Source: Qipengyuania gaetbuli (GTDB lineage Bacteria > Pseudomonadota > Alphaproteobacteria > Sphingomonadales > Sphingomonadaceae). Taken from it: DNA of 64,000 nucleotides. Of the stretch, positions 36,433 to 44,580 are shown piece after piece. The notes beneath the pieces are model-generated. The model did not search any database, was not told the DNA's origin, and saw only the letters and a list, made by a program, of their open reading frames with translations. Position 1 is the first letter of the stretch, and every line of letters begins with the position of its first letter. The position numbers and the translations under genes are program-made. The stretch spans positions 1,892,001-1,956,000 of the forward strand of contig NZ_JAIUZO010000002.1 in the NCBI RefSeq assembly GCF_020171365.1. Reading direction: 5' to 3'.

Positions 36433-36903
36433 ATGTCGAAACGCCAACCTGCCAAGCGCCTAGCGGACTTCCTGCCGTACCAGCTGTCGGTCGCCTCCAA
36501 CGCGGTTTCGACCCGCATTGCGGAGCAGTATCGCAAGCGGTTCGCGCTCAAGACCACCGAATGGCGCATCATGGCGGTGCTCGGCGACAGCGGCCCGCTG
36601 ACCCAGCGCGAGCTTTCGCAGCTCACGCTGATGGACAAGGTGCCGGTCAATCGCGCCTGCAAGACGCTGGAAAGCCGCGGGCTGGCCGAACGCACGCCCA
36701 ATGCCAAGGACGGGCGCTCGCACCTCTTGGCGCTGACTGCGGAGGGCAGGGCGGTCCATGCCGGCATCATGCCGCTGGCCCTGACGATCGAGCGGGAGAT
36801 GTTCTCGGTGCTCGACGAGAGCGAGCAGGCGGCCCTGCGCGACATGCTCGCCCGCGTGCGCGACAATGCGGGGGACTTCGATGCAGAAAGCCTGGCCGAC
36901 TAG
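36433..36903 (+). CDS. MarR-family transcriptional regulator
   Basis: A 156-residue winged-helix regulator of typical MarR length. The DNA-binding part runs from about TEWRIMAVLGDSGPLTQREL through LTLMDKVPVNRACKTLESRG to the wing ERTPNAKDGRSHLLALTAEG. N- and C-terminal helices for dimerisation flank it. I start at ATG 36433; the AAGGGTGG site is close (four bases). The open frame upstream overlaps the hydratase gene. The ligand is unknown; acyl-CoA or an aromatic-acid thioester would fit the neighbours. Confidence 0.93.
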   Translation: MSKRQPAKRLADFLPYQLSVASNAVSTRIAEQYRKRFALKTTEWRIMAVLGDSGPLTQRELSQLTLMDKVPVNRACKTLESRGLAERTPNAKDGRSHLLALTAEGRAVHAGIMPLALTIEREMFSVLDESEQAALRDMLARVRDNAGDFDAESLAD

Positions 36904-36954
36904 GTAGTCGACCAGGCTCTCGAAAACGACCCGCTTTTCTGCCGGGTAGCCGGG

Positions 36955-37953
36955 TTATCCGATACCGCCACTGAAGGCGTCGGAGATTGAACAGGCCGCC
37001 GGGCCGAGAATGACGATGAACAGCACCGGCAGGATGAACATGATCAGCGGCACGGTCATGATCGCCGGAAGACGCGCGGCCTTCTCTTCGGCGCGCATCA
37101 TGCGCTCGTTGCGGAATTCCGCCGACAGCACGCGCAGCGCACTGGCGAGCGGCGTACCGTAGCGTTCTGTCTGGATCATGGTGGTGACCACGCCCTGCAC
37201 CGCTTCCAAGTTCACGCGATAGGCAAGGTGGTCGAAGGCCTGCTTGCGCTCGTTGAGGAAGGACAGCTCGATCGCGGTCAGGGCGAATTCGTCGCCCAGT
37301 TCCGGATAGGCGCGGCCCAGTTCCTTGGCGACGCGGTTGAAGGCGGCATCGACGGTCAGACCGGCTTCGGCGCAGATGACCAGGAGGTCGAGCGCGTCGG
37401 GCAGGCCCTTACGGATTGCATCGGTGCGCTTGGTGGCCTTGTTCTTGAGGACGATTTCCGGGCCCTTGTAGCCAAGGAAGGTCGCCAGCGCGAGCGCGGC
37501 CACGCGCTTGAACTGCCAGTCGGGATAGATCTCGACGCCGTAGAGCAGGATCGCGGCGATGCCGCCGAGCAGGATAGGCAGCACCATGCGCAGGCCGATG
37601 AGCAGGACCGCGACTTCCTTGTTGCGGTGACCGGCCCAGGCCAGCTTCTGCTGCATGTCCTCGACCTGGCTCTGCTGCAGCACCTTGAGGTTGCCGAGCG
37701 TGTCCTTGACCTTGTCCGCCGTGTCGTTCTTGCGCACGAGGCTCTGGCGTTTCTTGGCGCTGGTCGTGATCAGGCCGAGCTTGAGCTCCTCACGGCGGCC
37801 TTCGAGCGCTTTGACGCGCTTGGCCATCGGGTCCTTGATGGTGACGGCCGAGTAGATCGCCACGAACACCGCCAGTGCCGCGATCCCGGCAAGGATCGAG
37901 CCGACGAGGATCACGTCGAAGCCGAGGAGGGTGGGGCCGCTTGCGGGTTCCAT
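36955..37953 (-). CDS. tadC: Tad pilus inner-membrane platform protein TadC
   Basis: A 332-residue type II secretion F-domain protein. An N-terminal membrane segment (DVILVGSILAGIAALAVFVAIY) precedes a cytoplasmic region, then the F domain GLPDALDLLVICAEAGLTVDAAF with EFRNERMMRAEEKAARLP and a C-terminal membrane helix. With TadB it forms the platform on which the assembly ATPase acts. I start at ATG 37953 after a GGAAGAG site. It is the last gene of the pilus operon here; no tadD follows, and the convergent MarR gene closes the region. Confidence 0.93.
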   Translation of the reverse strand: MEPASGPTLLGFDVILVGSILAGIAALAVFVAIYSAVTIKDPMAKRVKALEGRREELKLGLITTSAKKRQSLVRKNDTADKVKDTLGNLKVLQQSQVEDMQQKLAWAGHRNKEVAVLLIGLRMVLPILLGGIAAILLYGVEIYPDWQFKRVAALALATFLGYKGPEIVLKNKATKRTDAIRKGLPDALDLLVICAEAGLTVDAAFNRVAKELGRAYPELGDEFALTAIELSFLNERKQAFDHLAYRVNLEAVQGVVTTMIQTERYGTPLASALRVLSAEFRNERMMRAEEKAARLPAIMTVPLIMFILPVLFIVILGPAACSISDAFSGGIG

Positions 37954-37973
37954 GATTACTCTTCCCTGCTTCC

Positions 37974-38945
37974 TTAGATTTCGAAACTGACCATCTTGGC
38001 CATGATGAAGCCGCCGATGCTCATCCACACGAGCCCGCCGAGGCCGGCCACGATCAGGCGGTCATCCTCGAAGAAGGCGCCGATGTAGGTCGGGTTGATC
38101 CACCAGATCATGCCGAACACGATGAAGGGCAGCGCGCCGACGATGTAGGCCGAGGCCTTCGATTCCGAACTCATTGCCTTGATCTTGAGCTTCATCTGCG
38201 CACGCTTGCGAAGCACGTCCGACAGATTGGACAGCGTTTCAGCGAGGTTACCACCCGTCTCGCGCTGGATTGCGAGCGTGATGCAGAAGAAGTTGAATTC
38301 CGGAATGCCCAGGCGATCGGCGGTCTGCTGGAGCGAATCCTCCATGGTCCGGCCGATCTTGATGCGCTCGACGATGCCCTTGAATTCCGCGCCCACAGGT
38401 CCGGGAACTTCCTGGGCGACGACGGCCAGCGTCTCGGTAACCGGAAGGCCCGAACGAAGGCCGCGAACGAGCAGTTCGATGGCGTCGGGAAACTTCACGT
38501 TGAACTGGTTGGTGCGCTTCTTGATCGCGCGGCCGACGATGAAGTGCGGGATGCCCGCACCGGCGAACAGGCCGACGCCGATCGAGAGCAGGAACGCGCC
38601 GCTCTTGAGGAAGATGAGGAGCGTAAGCACGAGCGCGATGCCGAGCGAGGCATAGGCGTACTGGCTGAGGGTCCAGCCCTTGCCGGTCCGGTCGAGGCGG
38701 ATAGCGAGAGCTTCAACGCGCGAGCCGGATCCGGCCTGCTTGAACTGCTTGGGCTTGCGGGCCGCGATCGCCTTCTTTAGCTGCGATTCCACCTTGGCAT
38801 CGGTGCTTTCCGAATGCCGGAAGCGGAGCTGCTGCAAGCGGCGCTGGCTGTTCTTGCCGGCGTCGGGACCTGCGAAAGCCACGTAACCGAGCACGAGCAG
38901 CGTGAAGAGCCCGCCGGTAACCAGCAAGAGCTGGATCAAGTTCAT
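37974..38945 (-). CDS. tadB: Tad pilus inner-membrane platform protein TadB
   Basis: A 323-residue F-domain membrane protein. It has an N-terminal anchor (LLVTGGLFTLLVLGYVAF), a linker rich in basic residues, two further helices (YASLGIALVLTLLIFL and LSIGVGLFAGAGIPHF) and the F domain FPDAIELLVRGLRSGLPVTETL with RETGGNLAETLSNLSDVLRKR. It partners TadC, 20 bases downstream. Upstream it is separated from cpaE by an 80-base gap with a strong hairpin instead of the usual cpaF gene. Confidence 0.94.
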   Translation of the reverse strand: MNLIQLLLVTGGLFTLLVLGYVAFAGPDAGKNSQRRLQQLRFRHSESTDAKVESQLKKAIAARKPKQFKQAGSGSRVEALAIRLDRTGKGWTLSQYAYASLGIALVLTLLIFLKSGAFLLSIGVGLFAGAGIPHFIVGRAIKKRTNQFNVKFPDAIELLVRGLRSGLPVTETLAVVAQEVPGPVGAEFKGIVERIKIGRTMEDSLQQTADRLGIPEFNFFCITLAIQRETGGNLAETLSNLSDVLRKRAQMKLKIKAMSSESKASAYIVGALPFIVFGMIWWINPTYIGAFFEDDRLIVAGLGGLVWMSIGGFIMAKMVSFEI

Positions 38946-38986
38946 CGTGTCTCTCCGTCCCGTCCCGTGATTATTGGGTCAGTCCG

Positions 38987-39018
38987 GGAGGCGGGGGCGC
39001 TGGGGCCAACCCGCCTCC
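38987..39018. repeat. Strong GC-rich inverted repeat between cpaE and tadB
   Basis: GGAGGCGGG and CCCGCCTCC pair over nine bases around a 14-base loop. No T run follows on the minus strand, so it is not a standard terminator. It lies exactly where cpaF is normally found in this operon and could be a deletion scar, an mRNA-processing site or an attenuator. Confidence 0.55.
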
Positions 39019-39025
39019 GGGATAA

Positions 39026-40315
39026 TTATTCGCCCGCGTTCTCGAACTGGGCCTTGTCCTTCTTGGCCAGCAGCGATTTGATGTCGAAGCTGCCCAGCAG
39101 CGACTTCTTGTTGCCGCCGACATCCTGCGCCTCGTCGCTCTCTTCGTCGCCGAGGCCGATGATGCGCGAGGAAAGCTGCTTGATCGCGCCTGTCGCCTTG
39201 CTCGAACCGTTCGCATCTACGAAGGTCTTGCCAAGCTTGGCGGCGTTCACTGCGGCCTTCGCATCGTACGGGATCGAGACGTCGATCGAGCGTTCGATGG
39301 AAGCCTCGAAGTCGGCCTTGCTGATTTCCTGCATGCCGGGCTGGACCTTGTTGGCCACGACCACCGGGGTGGCATGCGCGGCATTGGTCTTGAGCCAGGA
39401 CAGGATGCGGATCGTGTCACGCGCCGAGGCGAGCGTCATTTCCGTGACCAGCGTCACGACGTTCACGTCGTTCAGCAGGTGCGGGAAGTTGATCAGCATG
39501 TTGCGCGGCATGTCGACGAGCGTCATCTCGAAGGCGTGACGGAACTCTTCCTGCAGCTGCAGGAAGGCCGAGCCATCGGTCATCAGCGGCGAGTTGATCG
39601 GCGCTTCTGCCGACAGGATCGCCAGATTGTCGTTGGCGCGGATCATGGCGCGTTCGATGAACAGGCCGTCGATGCGGCTCGGGTTGTCGATCGCGTCGGT
39701 CAGGCCGCGGCCCGGTTCGAGGTCGAGCGTGAGTGCGCCGACACCGAAGTGCACGTCGAGGTCGAGCAGCGCGGTCGGCATGTGCTTTTCCGCGTAGATC
39801 CAGGCGAGCGAGGTCGCGATGGTCGATGCACCGACGCCGCCACGCGTACCGACGACTGCGGTCGAGATGTGACGCTTGACCTGGTCGGCTTCGCCACCGC
39901 GCGGTGCGAGGAAGACGGCCTGTGCGGCATTCAGCGAATCGCGCAGCACCGAAGCCGAAAGCGGCTTCAGCAGGTAGTCATGGATGCCGCTGGCGAGCAG
40001 GTCGCGATAGAGGCGCACGTCGTTGACCTGGCCGATCGCGATCACCACCGTGCCGGGTTCGCAAACCTCGGCGAGGGCGTTGATGTCGTTCAGCGGATCG
40101 CCGCTTTCCGACAGGTCGACCATTAGGATGTTCGGGCTGGCCGACACCGACAGCGACTGGATCGCGTTGCGCAGGCCACCCTTGTTGCACTTTTCAGGCT
40201 GCCAGCCGAGTTCGATCACCACCGGGCGCAGGACATCCAGCGCGGTTTCGTCGCAGATGAAGGCTGCAAACGGATCGCGATTTCCGGGCATTCCGGATTT
40301 CCAGGAAGCGCTCAT
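39026..40315 (-). CDS. cpaE: Pilus localisation ATPase CpaE/TadZ
   Basis: A 429-residue protein with an N-terminal degenerate receiver-like domain (ILMVDLSESGDPL, then LLKPLSASVLRD) and a ParA/MinD-like ATPase domain. The P-loop GTRGGVGAST (156-165) has alanine where most Walker A motifs have lysine, a known trait of many TadZ proteins. ALLDLDVHFGVGALTLDL follows. CpaE directs the Tad apparatus to the cell pole. A charged C-terminal tail (DIKSLLAKKDKAQFENAGE) is present. The start lies three bases after the cpaD stop. Confidence 0.93.
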   Translation of the reverse strand: MSASWKSGMPGNRDPFAAFICDETALDVLRPVVIELGWQPEKCNKGGLRNAIQSLSVSASPNILMVDLSESGDPLNDINALAEVCEPGTVVIAIGQVNDVRLYRDLLASGIHDYLLKPLSASVLRDSLNAAQAVFLAPRGGEADQVKRHISTAVVGTRGGVGASTIATSLAWIYAEKHMPTALLDLDVHFGVGALTLDLEPGRGLTDAIDNPSRIDGLFIERAMIRANDNLAILSAEAPINSPLMTDGSAFLQLQEEFRHAFEMTLVDMPRNMLINFPHLLNDVNVVTLVTEMTLASARDTIRILSWLKTNAAHATPVVVANKVQPGMQEISKADFEASIERSIDVSIPYDAKAAVNAAKLGKTFVDANGSSKATGAIKQLSSRIIGLGDEESDEAQDVGGNKKSLLGSFDIKSLLAKKDKAQFENAGE

Positions 40316-40318
40316 GAA

Positions 40319-40969
40319 TTAATCCCCTTCAGTGGTGCTGACTTCGGGCAGGCCGCCCTTTCCGGTCGGCTCCATCTCGCGATAGGCCTTGATGGCCTTG
40401 GTCGAGGTGGTGACGACGGTTTCACCGCTGCCCTGCTGGCCGCGGATCAAATCTTCGGGATTGGCGACCATCGCAGCGAGGTTGCTGTTGATGGCGCAGC
40501 CGTAGTTCGGGTTGGTTGCATTGCCGCCGTTGCCCTCGGCTGTGTGCGACCAGTCGGGGCAGCCCGGGACCGATGCGGTCGAACGGGTGATGACCACGCG
40601 TGCCTGGCCGGGTTGGGCGTATCCGGCAGTGACCGGCACACCTTCGGCAAGCAGCAGGCCATAGCGGCCGGCGAGCACGGCGACGTCTTCGCGGACGGCG
40701 GCCGAACCGGTGGCATCCTCGATGGCGACGCGGTCACCGTAGCGCAGGTCCATGCTTTCGAACCATTCGGCGAGGCGCTGCTGTTCGGACACGGGCAGGC
40801 CGTCGGCATTCGTGTTCACGTCGAGCACGAAGTTGGAGCGTTCCACCACCGGCTGCTTCACGCTGTAAAGCGTCCGGTTTTCCATGTTCGAGCTGCCGCA
40901 GGCGCCCAGTGCGAGGGCGAGCGAGGCTGCGATCGAAGCGGTAAGCTTGCGGTTGATTGCGTTAGTCAC
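40319..40969 (-). CDS. cpaD: Tad pilus lipoprotein CpaD
   Basis: A 216-residue lipoprotein (lipobox LALGAC, Cys24) of the CpaD family. After the anchor come LAEWFESMDLRYGDRVAIED, a GYAQPGQARVVITRSTASVPGCPDW block and the conserved NYGCAINSNLAAMVANPEDLIRG. CpaD helps the CpaC secretin assemble. I choose GTG 40969, which has GAGGGG seven bases upstream. An in-frame ATG at 40984 overlaps the cpaC stop but has no ribosome-binding site. Confidence 0.9.
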   Translation of the reverse strand: MTNAINRKLTASIAASLALALGACGSSNMENRTLYSVKQPVVERSNFVLDVNTNADGLPVSEQQRLAEWFESMDLRYGDRVAIEDATGSAAVREDVAVLAGRYGLLLAEGVPVTAGYAQPGQARVVITRSTASVPGCPDWSHTAEGNGGNATNPNYGCAINSNLAAMVANPEDLIRGQQGSGETVVTTSTKAIKAYREMEPTGKGGLPEVSTTEGD

Positions 40970-40980
40970 GTCTCGTCCCC

Positions 40981-42555
40981 TCATTCAAAGCTGAAGCCGG
41001 GCTTTGCAGCGGCGGTCTTCTCTTCGCGGCGGGCTTCGCCCTTGTTTGCCACGCGCTTGTTGTCGCCCGAGGTCTCGTAGGAGATCTGCGGATCGGCGCT
41101 GCCTGCGTCGCGCACGGTCGGAACCGGGCGGGCGGGGCCTTCGCCAGTGCTGTCGCCTTCGCGGAAGCCCAGCAGGCGCTGGAATTCGGTCGGCTTCTGG
41201 TAACCGTCGGTCGGCAGGCGAATGTCGTTCGCATTGACCGGCTTCACCAGGTACGGCGTGATCACGATGACCAGCTCGGTTTCGCCGCGACGATAGTCGG
41301 TCGAACGGAACAGGTTGCCGAGGATCGGGATGTCACCGAGGCCCGGTGCCTTCTCGATCTGGTTCGACTGGTTGTTCGACAGCAGGCCGGCGATCATGAA
41401 GCTCTGGCCGGAGCCGAGTTCCACGGTCGTTTCCGCACGGCGCGTAATAAGCGCGGGGATACGGAAGCCTTCGAACTCGATCGCGCCCTGGGCCGACAGT
41501 TCCGACACTTCGGGACGCACGCGGATCGAGATCCGGCCGTTCGAGAGCACTGTCGGGGTGTAGGCCAGGCTGACGCCGTAGTTCTTGTATTCGATGGTGG
41601 TGTTGCCGAGGCCCTGGTTGAGCGGGATCGGGAATTCGCCACCGGCGAGGAATTCCGCCGTTTCGCCCGACAGGGCGGTCAGGTTCGGCTGCGACAGCGT
41701 GGTCACCAGGCCTTGCGTTTCCGCAAGGTCGAGCGCGCCGCCGATGTCGAGGCCGAGGAACTTGCCGGCAAAGCCGAGTGTGCTGCCGAGGTCGGCACCC
41801 ATGATCGAGGTCGCCGGGACGATGACCTGCTCTCCCGTGATGGGGTTGATGCCGACGTCGTTAGTGCTGGCGTTCATGCCGAGCGACTGGCCGGGAGCGA
41901 ACAGCGCTGCCGGACGACCCTGGCCGATGCCGATCTTGAAGCCGCTGGAGCTGTCGATCGACTGGAGGTTCACGCCAAGCGTGCGAACCAGCGAACGGCT
42001 GACTTCGGCGATGCGGACCTGCAGGTTGACCTGCAGCGGGGTCGCCATGCGCAGGCGGCTGATGACATTGGTGCCTTCACCCACAAAGGCTTCGACGAGG
42101 GCCTGGGCCTCTGCCGCGTCTTCCGGAGCTGCCACTGTGCCGGTGAGGAGGACCACATTGGTGCCCATCGTGGCTACGTTGATCTGCGCTTCGGGCATCG
42201 CCAGGGCGAGCATCTGGTCGATGCTGCCGATGTTCGAACCCACGCGGACATTGGCCGACCAGATGATGTCGCCGGCCGCGTTGCTGGCATAGACCGTGGT
42301 CTCGCCGCCGGACTTGCCGAACAGGTAGAGCTGGCGCTGCGACTTGACCTGCACATCCGCGACGTTCTCGTTCGAGATGAACACGTCGGTCATTGCGCCG
42401 GGCACGTTGACCAGTTCGCCGCGACCGATCGAGAGGACGATGTCCTGGCTCGGGCGGACAACCGACTGGGCCGTGGCCGTAGTCGTCGGTGCGGCTGCCA
42501 GCGGCGCCATCGCCAGGCCGGCAAGCAGCAGTTTGGTGGAAAGACGACGTTTCAT
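40981..42555 (-). CDS. cpaC: Tad pilus outer-membrane secretin CpaC (RcpA)
   Basis: The 524-residue protein has a signal peptide (ATAQ), an N-terminal pilus-specific domain (LSIGRGELVNVPGAMTDVFI), a BON-like middle (INVATMGTNVVLLTGTVAAPEDAAEAQALV) and a C-terminal secretin domain. The latter carries VQVRIAEV-type LQVRIAEVSRSL, FLAGGEFPIP and the final IPILGNLFRSTDYRRGETELVIVITPYLV. It forms the outer-membrane ring through which the Flp pilus passes. Operon order and spacing are typical. Confidence 0.95.
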   Translation of the reverse strand: MKRRLSTKLLLAGLAMAPLAAAPTTTATAQSVVRPSQDIVLSIGRGELVNVPGAMTDVFISNENVADVQVKSQRQLYLFGKSGGETTVYASNAAGDIIWSANVRVGSNIGSIDQMLALAMPEAQINVATMGTNVVLLTGTVAAPEDAAEAQALVEAFVGEGTNVISRLRMATPLQVNLQVRIAEVSRSLVRTLGVNLQSIDSSSGFKIGIGQGRPAALFAPGQSLGMNASTNDVGINPITGEQVIVPATSIMGADLGSTLGFAGKFLGLDIGGALDLAETQGLVTTLSQPNLTALSGETAEFLAGGEFPIPLNQGLGNTTIEYKNYGVSLAYTPTVLSNGRISIRVRPEVSELSAQGAIEFEGFRIPALITRRAETTVELGSGQSFMIAGLLSNNQSNQIEKAPGLGDIPILGNLFRSTDYRRGETELVIVITPYLVKPVNANDIRLPTDGYQKPTEFQRLLGFREGDSTGEGPARPVPTVRDAGSADPQISYETSGDNKRVANKGEARREEKTAAAKPGFSFE

Positions 42556-42594
42556 GGAATTGCCCCCTGAATGGCTTCCTGAGCTTGTTTGATC

Positions 42595-43713
42595 TTAGCG
42601 AAGGGTCTTGAGCGCGACCGGAACAGTGTCCGCTGCCTTGCCCGCACCGTCGCCGATGGCCTTGTTCATGCTGTGGATCGAACCCTGCATCGCGACCGGA
42701 ACGGCCTCGGTGCTCTTGCCGCGAGTCACGCGGACCATCGGACCACGAACGACCGGAGCCGACGGGGCCGAGCTGCGCGGCGAAGTGTTCGAGAACGTAC
42801 CATCGTCATTGTCCGAAGTGCGGCCACGCGAACCCTGCGGCGGCATCGTGGTGCGCTGGAAGCGCGAGACGTCACCGCCCGTCACATAGGTGCCGCGGGC
42901 ATCGTCCGGACGGCTCATCGCCGTGCGCAGGATACGCTCTTCTTCTTCGGGCGTGGCATCGTCGGGGATGCTCACGTCGCCCGAGGCGAGGGCACGTTCG
43001 AGTTCGCCTTCGCTGTCGGCGATGGCGCGCAGCGCGAGGCTGAGCGTGCCGATCGTCTGGGCGACGGCCACCTTCTCGGCAATCACCGGGGTCACTTCGA
43101 GCGTAACCGTGCGGAACGCCTTGACCTGGGTAACGCCATCGATGGTTTCCTGCGTGGTCGACTGGTCGGTCGCCAGCACGCGAAGGTTACGAAGGATGGT
43201 TTCCGACGCTTTCAGCGCCAGGCCGTCATTACCAGTCACCGTCTGGGTGAGGACCATGTCGACGCGGTCGCCCGGGAAGACGAAGCCGGCAACACCGCTC
43301 TTAGCATCGACCGGAACCGTGATGGCACGCATGCCCGGAGTAAGGGCGGCAGCAAGGAAGCCGCGATCGCCGGGGCTCACGAGCGAACCCTGGGTCACCG
43401 GCTCGCCGGCCGTGATAGGATGACGCACGACGGTGCCGATCAGCTTGCTGATGTCTGCCTCGCCGTCGAGGAAGTAGGCATCCTGCACCAGCTCTTCCGG
43501 CCACAGCTGGTAGCCGATGGCGTCAGCAGTGATGATGGTGCCGGTAGGCAGGGCACGCTGCGCGACCAGGACCTTGGGTCCGGCGGCTTCGACCTGCGCT
43601 GCGGCGTTGGCATCCGGAGCCGCGGCTCCTGCGAACATGCTGCGGGCAACAAGTGCCGTGCCGATCGCAACGACCAGCGCACCAACCAGCAGAACCAGCT
43701 TCTTCCTATCCAT
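42595..43713 (-). CDS. cpaB: Tad pilus assembly protein CpaB (RcpC), with long C-terminal extension
   Basis: The 372-residue protein has one N-terminal membrane segment (LVLLVGALVVAIGTALVA) and an SAF domain (VLVAQRALPTGTIITADAIGYQLWP) with the following beta-clip region (MRAITVPVDAKSGVAGFVFPGDRVDMVLTQ). It is thought to link the inner-membrane machinery to the secretin. After about residue 270 comes a low-complexity Ser/Thr/Arg/Asp-rich extension of some 100 residues, longer than in most homologues I know. It lies 91 bases after cpaA. Confidence 0.92.
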   Translation of the reverse strand: MDRKKLVLLVGALVVAIGTALVARSMFAGAAAPDANAAAQVEAAGPKVLVAQRALPTGTIITADAIGYQLWPEELVQDAYFLDGEADISKLIGTVVRHPITAGEPVTQGSLVSPGDRGFLAAALTPGMRAITVPVDAKSGVAGFVFPGDRVDMVLTQTVTGNDGLALKASETILRNLRVLATDQSTTQETIDGVTQVKAFRTVTLEVTPVIAEKVAVAQTIGTLSLALRAIADSEGELERALASGDVSIPDDATPEEEERILRTAMSRPDDARGTYVTGGDVSRFQRTTMPPQGSRGRTSDNDDGTFSNTSPRSSAPSAPVVRGPMVRVTRGKSTEAVPVAMQGSIHSMNKAIGDGAGKAADTVPVALKTLR

Positions 43714-43804
43714 GGCTTTTAAGCCCCCTCATAAGGCCCGCGTGAATCGATGGCGGGCTGCTATGGTTTCCGTCTCTACGATCCGATTGGTTAAAATCGG
43801 GTTG

Positions 43805-44518
43805 TCAGCCCAAAGAGGCCCGTGAAAAGTCTGCAACGAGATCACCGCCCGCGACCCAGAGGCCGGCGATTGCGATGGCGAGTCCGTAAGGAATGCGCGG
43901 CTGCTGGTCGTGCCGGCGGATGATCCGGATCGAGGCCAGCGTAACGAAGGCAAGAATGGCAACCGGCACCAGCGCGACCGCGATCGAAGCGGCCCCGTTC
44001 GAGGCCAGCGGTTCCATGATCGCATCGGGCAGGGCCAGCTTGGGACCGCCCAGGACGGCGCTGGCGAAATTCGCCGCGACCAGCGTACAGGCACCCAGCA
44101 GCAGCGTGTCGCGGACAGGACGTCCGCCCACGACGCGCGAATGCGCAACGCCCCACATGCCCATGGCCAGGGTCAGTACCCAGCCAGCCATGGCCATGAT
44201 GATGACCAGCACCATGAAATTGGTCGGCGGGAACCACAGCGCCAGCGCGGTCAGCAGCTTCACGTCGCCGCCGCCCATCTGGCGAATGGCGAAGAACAGG
44301 CAGCAGACCGCGAAGGTAACGACTGCGATACCGAGTTGTATGGCAACGCCGGGCCAGAGCGAAAGTCCGCTGGCCCACCAGAACAGCGGCGCGCCGGCGG
44401 CGATCGCCAGGTTCAGGCGATTGCCGATGGTGCGGCTCTTCAGATCGGTCACCGCTGCCCACAGCAGGCCGATTGCCAAGGCGGCAAGCAAAACGTAGGT
44501 GAAAATCTGGTCGTGCAT
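43805..44518 (-). CDS. cpaA: Prepilin peptidase CpaA (TadV)
   Basis: A 237-residue integral-membrane aspartyl protease of the A24 family. The two catalytic aspartates are Asp25 in AVTDLKSRTIGN and Asp85 in the signature MGGGDVKLL. Several membrane helices follow. It removes the leader of Flp pilins. I start at ATG 44518 (MHDQIFTYVL); the longer frame from 44587 runs into the divergent promoter region. No flp pilin gene is seen beside it, although one usually is. Confidence 0.92.
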   Translation of the reverse strand: MHDQIFTYVLLAALAIGLLWAAVTDLKSRTIGNRLNLAIAAGAPLFWWASGLSLWPGVAIQLGIAVVTFAVCCLFFAIRQMGGGDVKLLTALALWFPPTNFMVLVIIMAMAGWVLTLAMGMWGVAHSRVVGGRPVRDTLLLGACTLVAANFASAVLGGPKLALPDAIMEPLASNGAASIAVALVPVAILAFVTLASIRIIRRHDQQPRIPYGLAIAIAGLWVAGGDLVADFSRASLG

Positions 44519-44580
44519 CACGCCCCCGGAACTCGTCTCAGGGGGTGGTGCTACCGAAACATGCTTACCAAATAGTAACC

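Noticed and set aside
40970..40984. ATG at 40984 as cpaD start, overlapping cpaC by ATGA
   Set aside because: No Shine-Dalgarno precedes it, whereas GTG 40969 has GAGGGG at good spacing and gives a cleaner signal peptide; kept only as an alternative.
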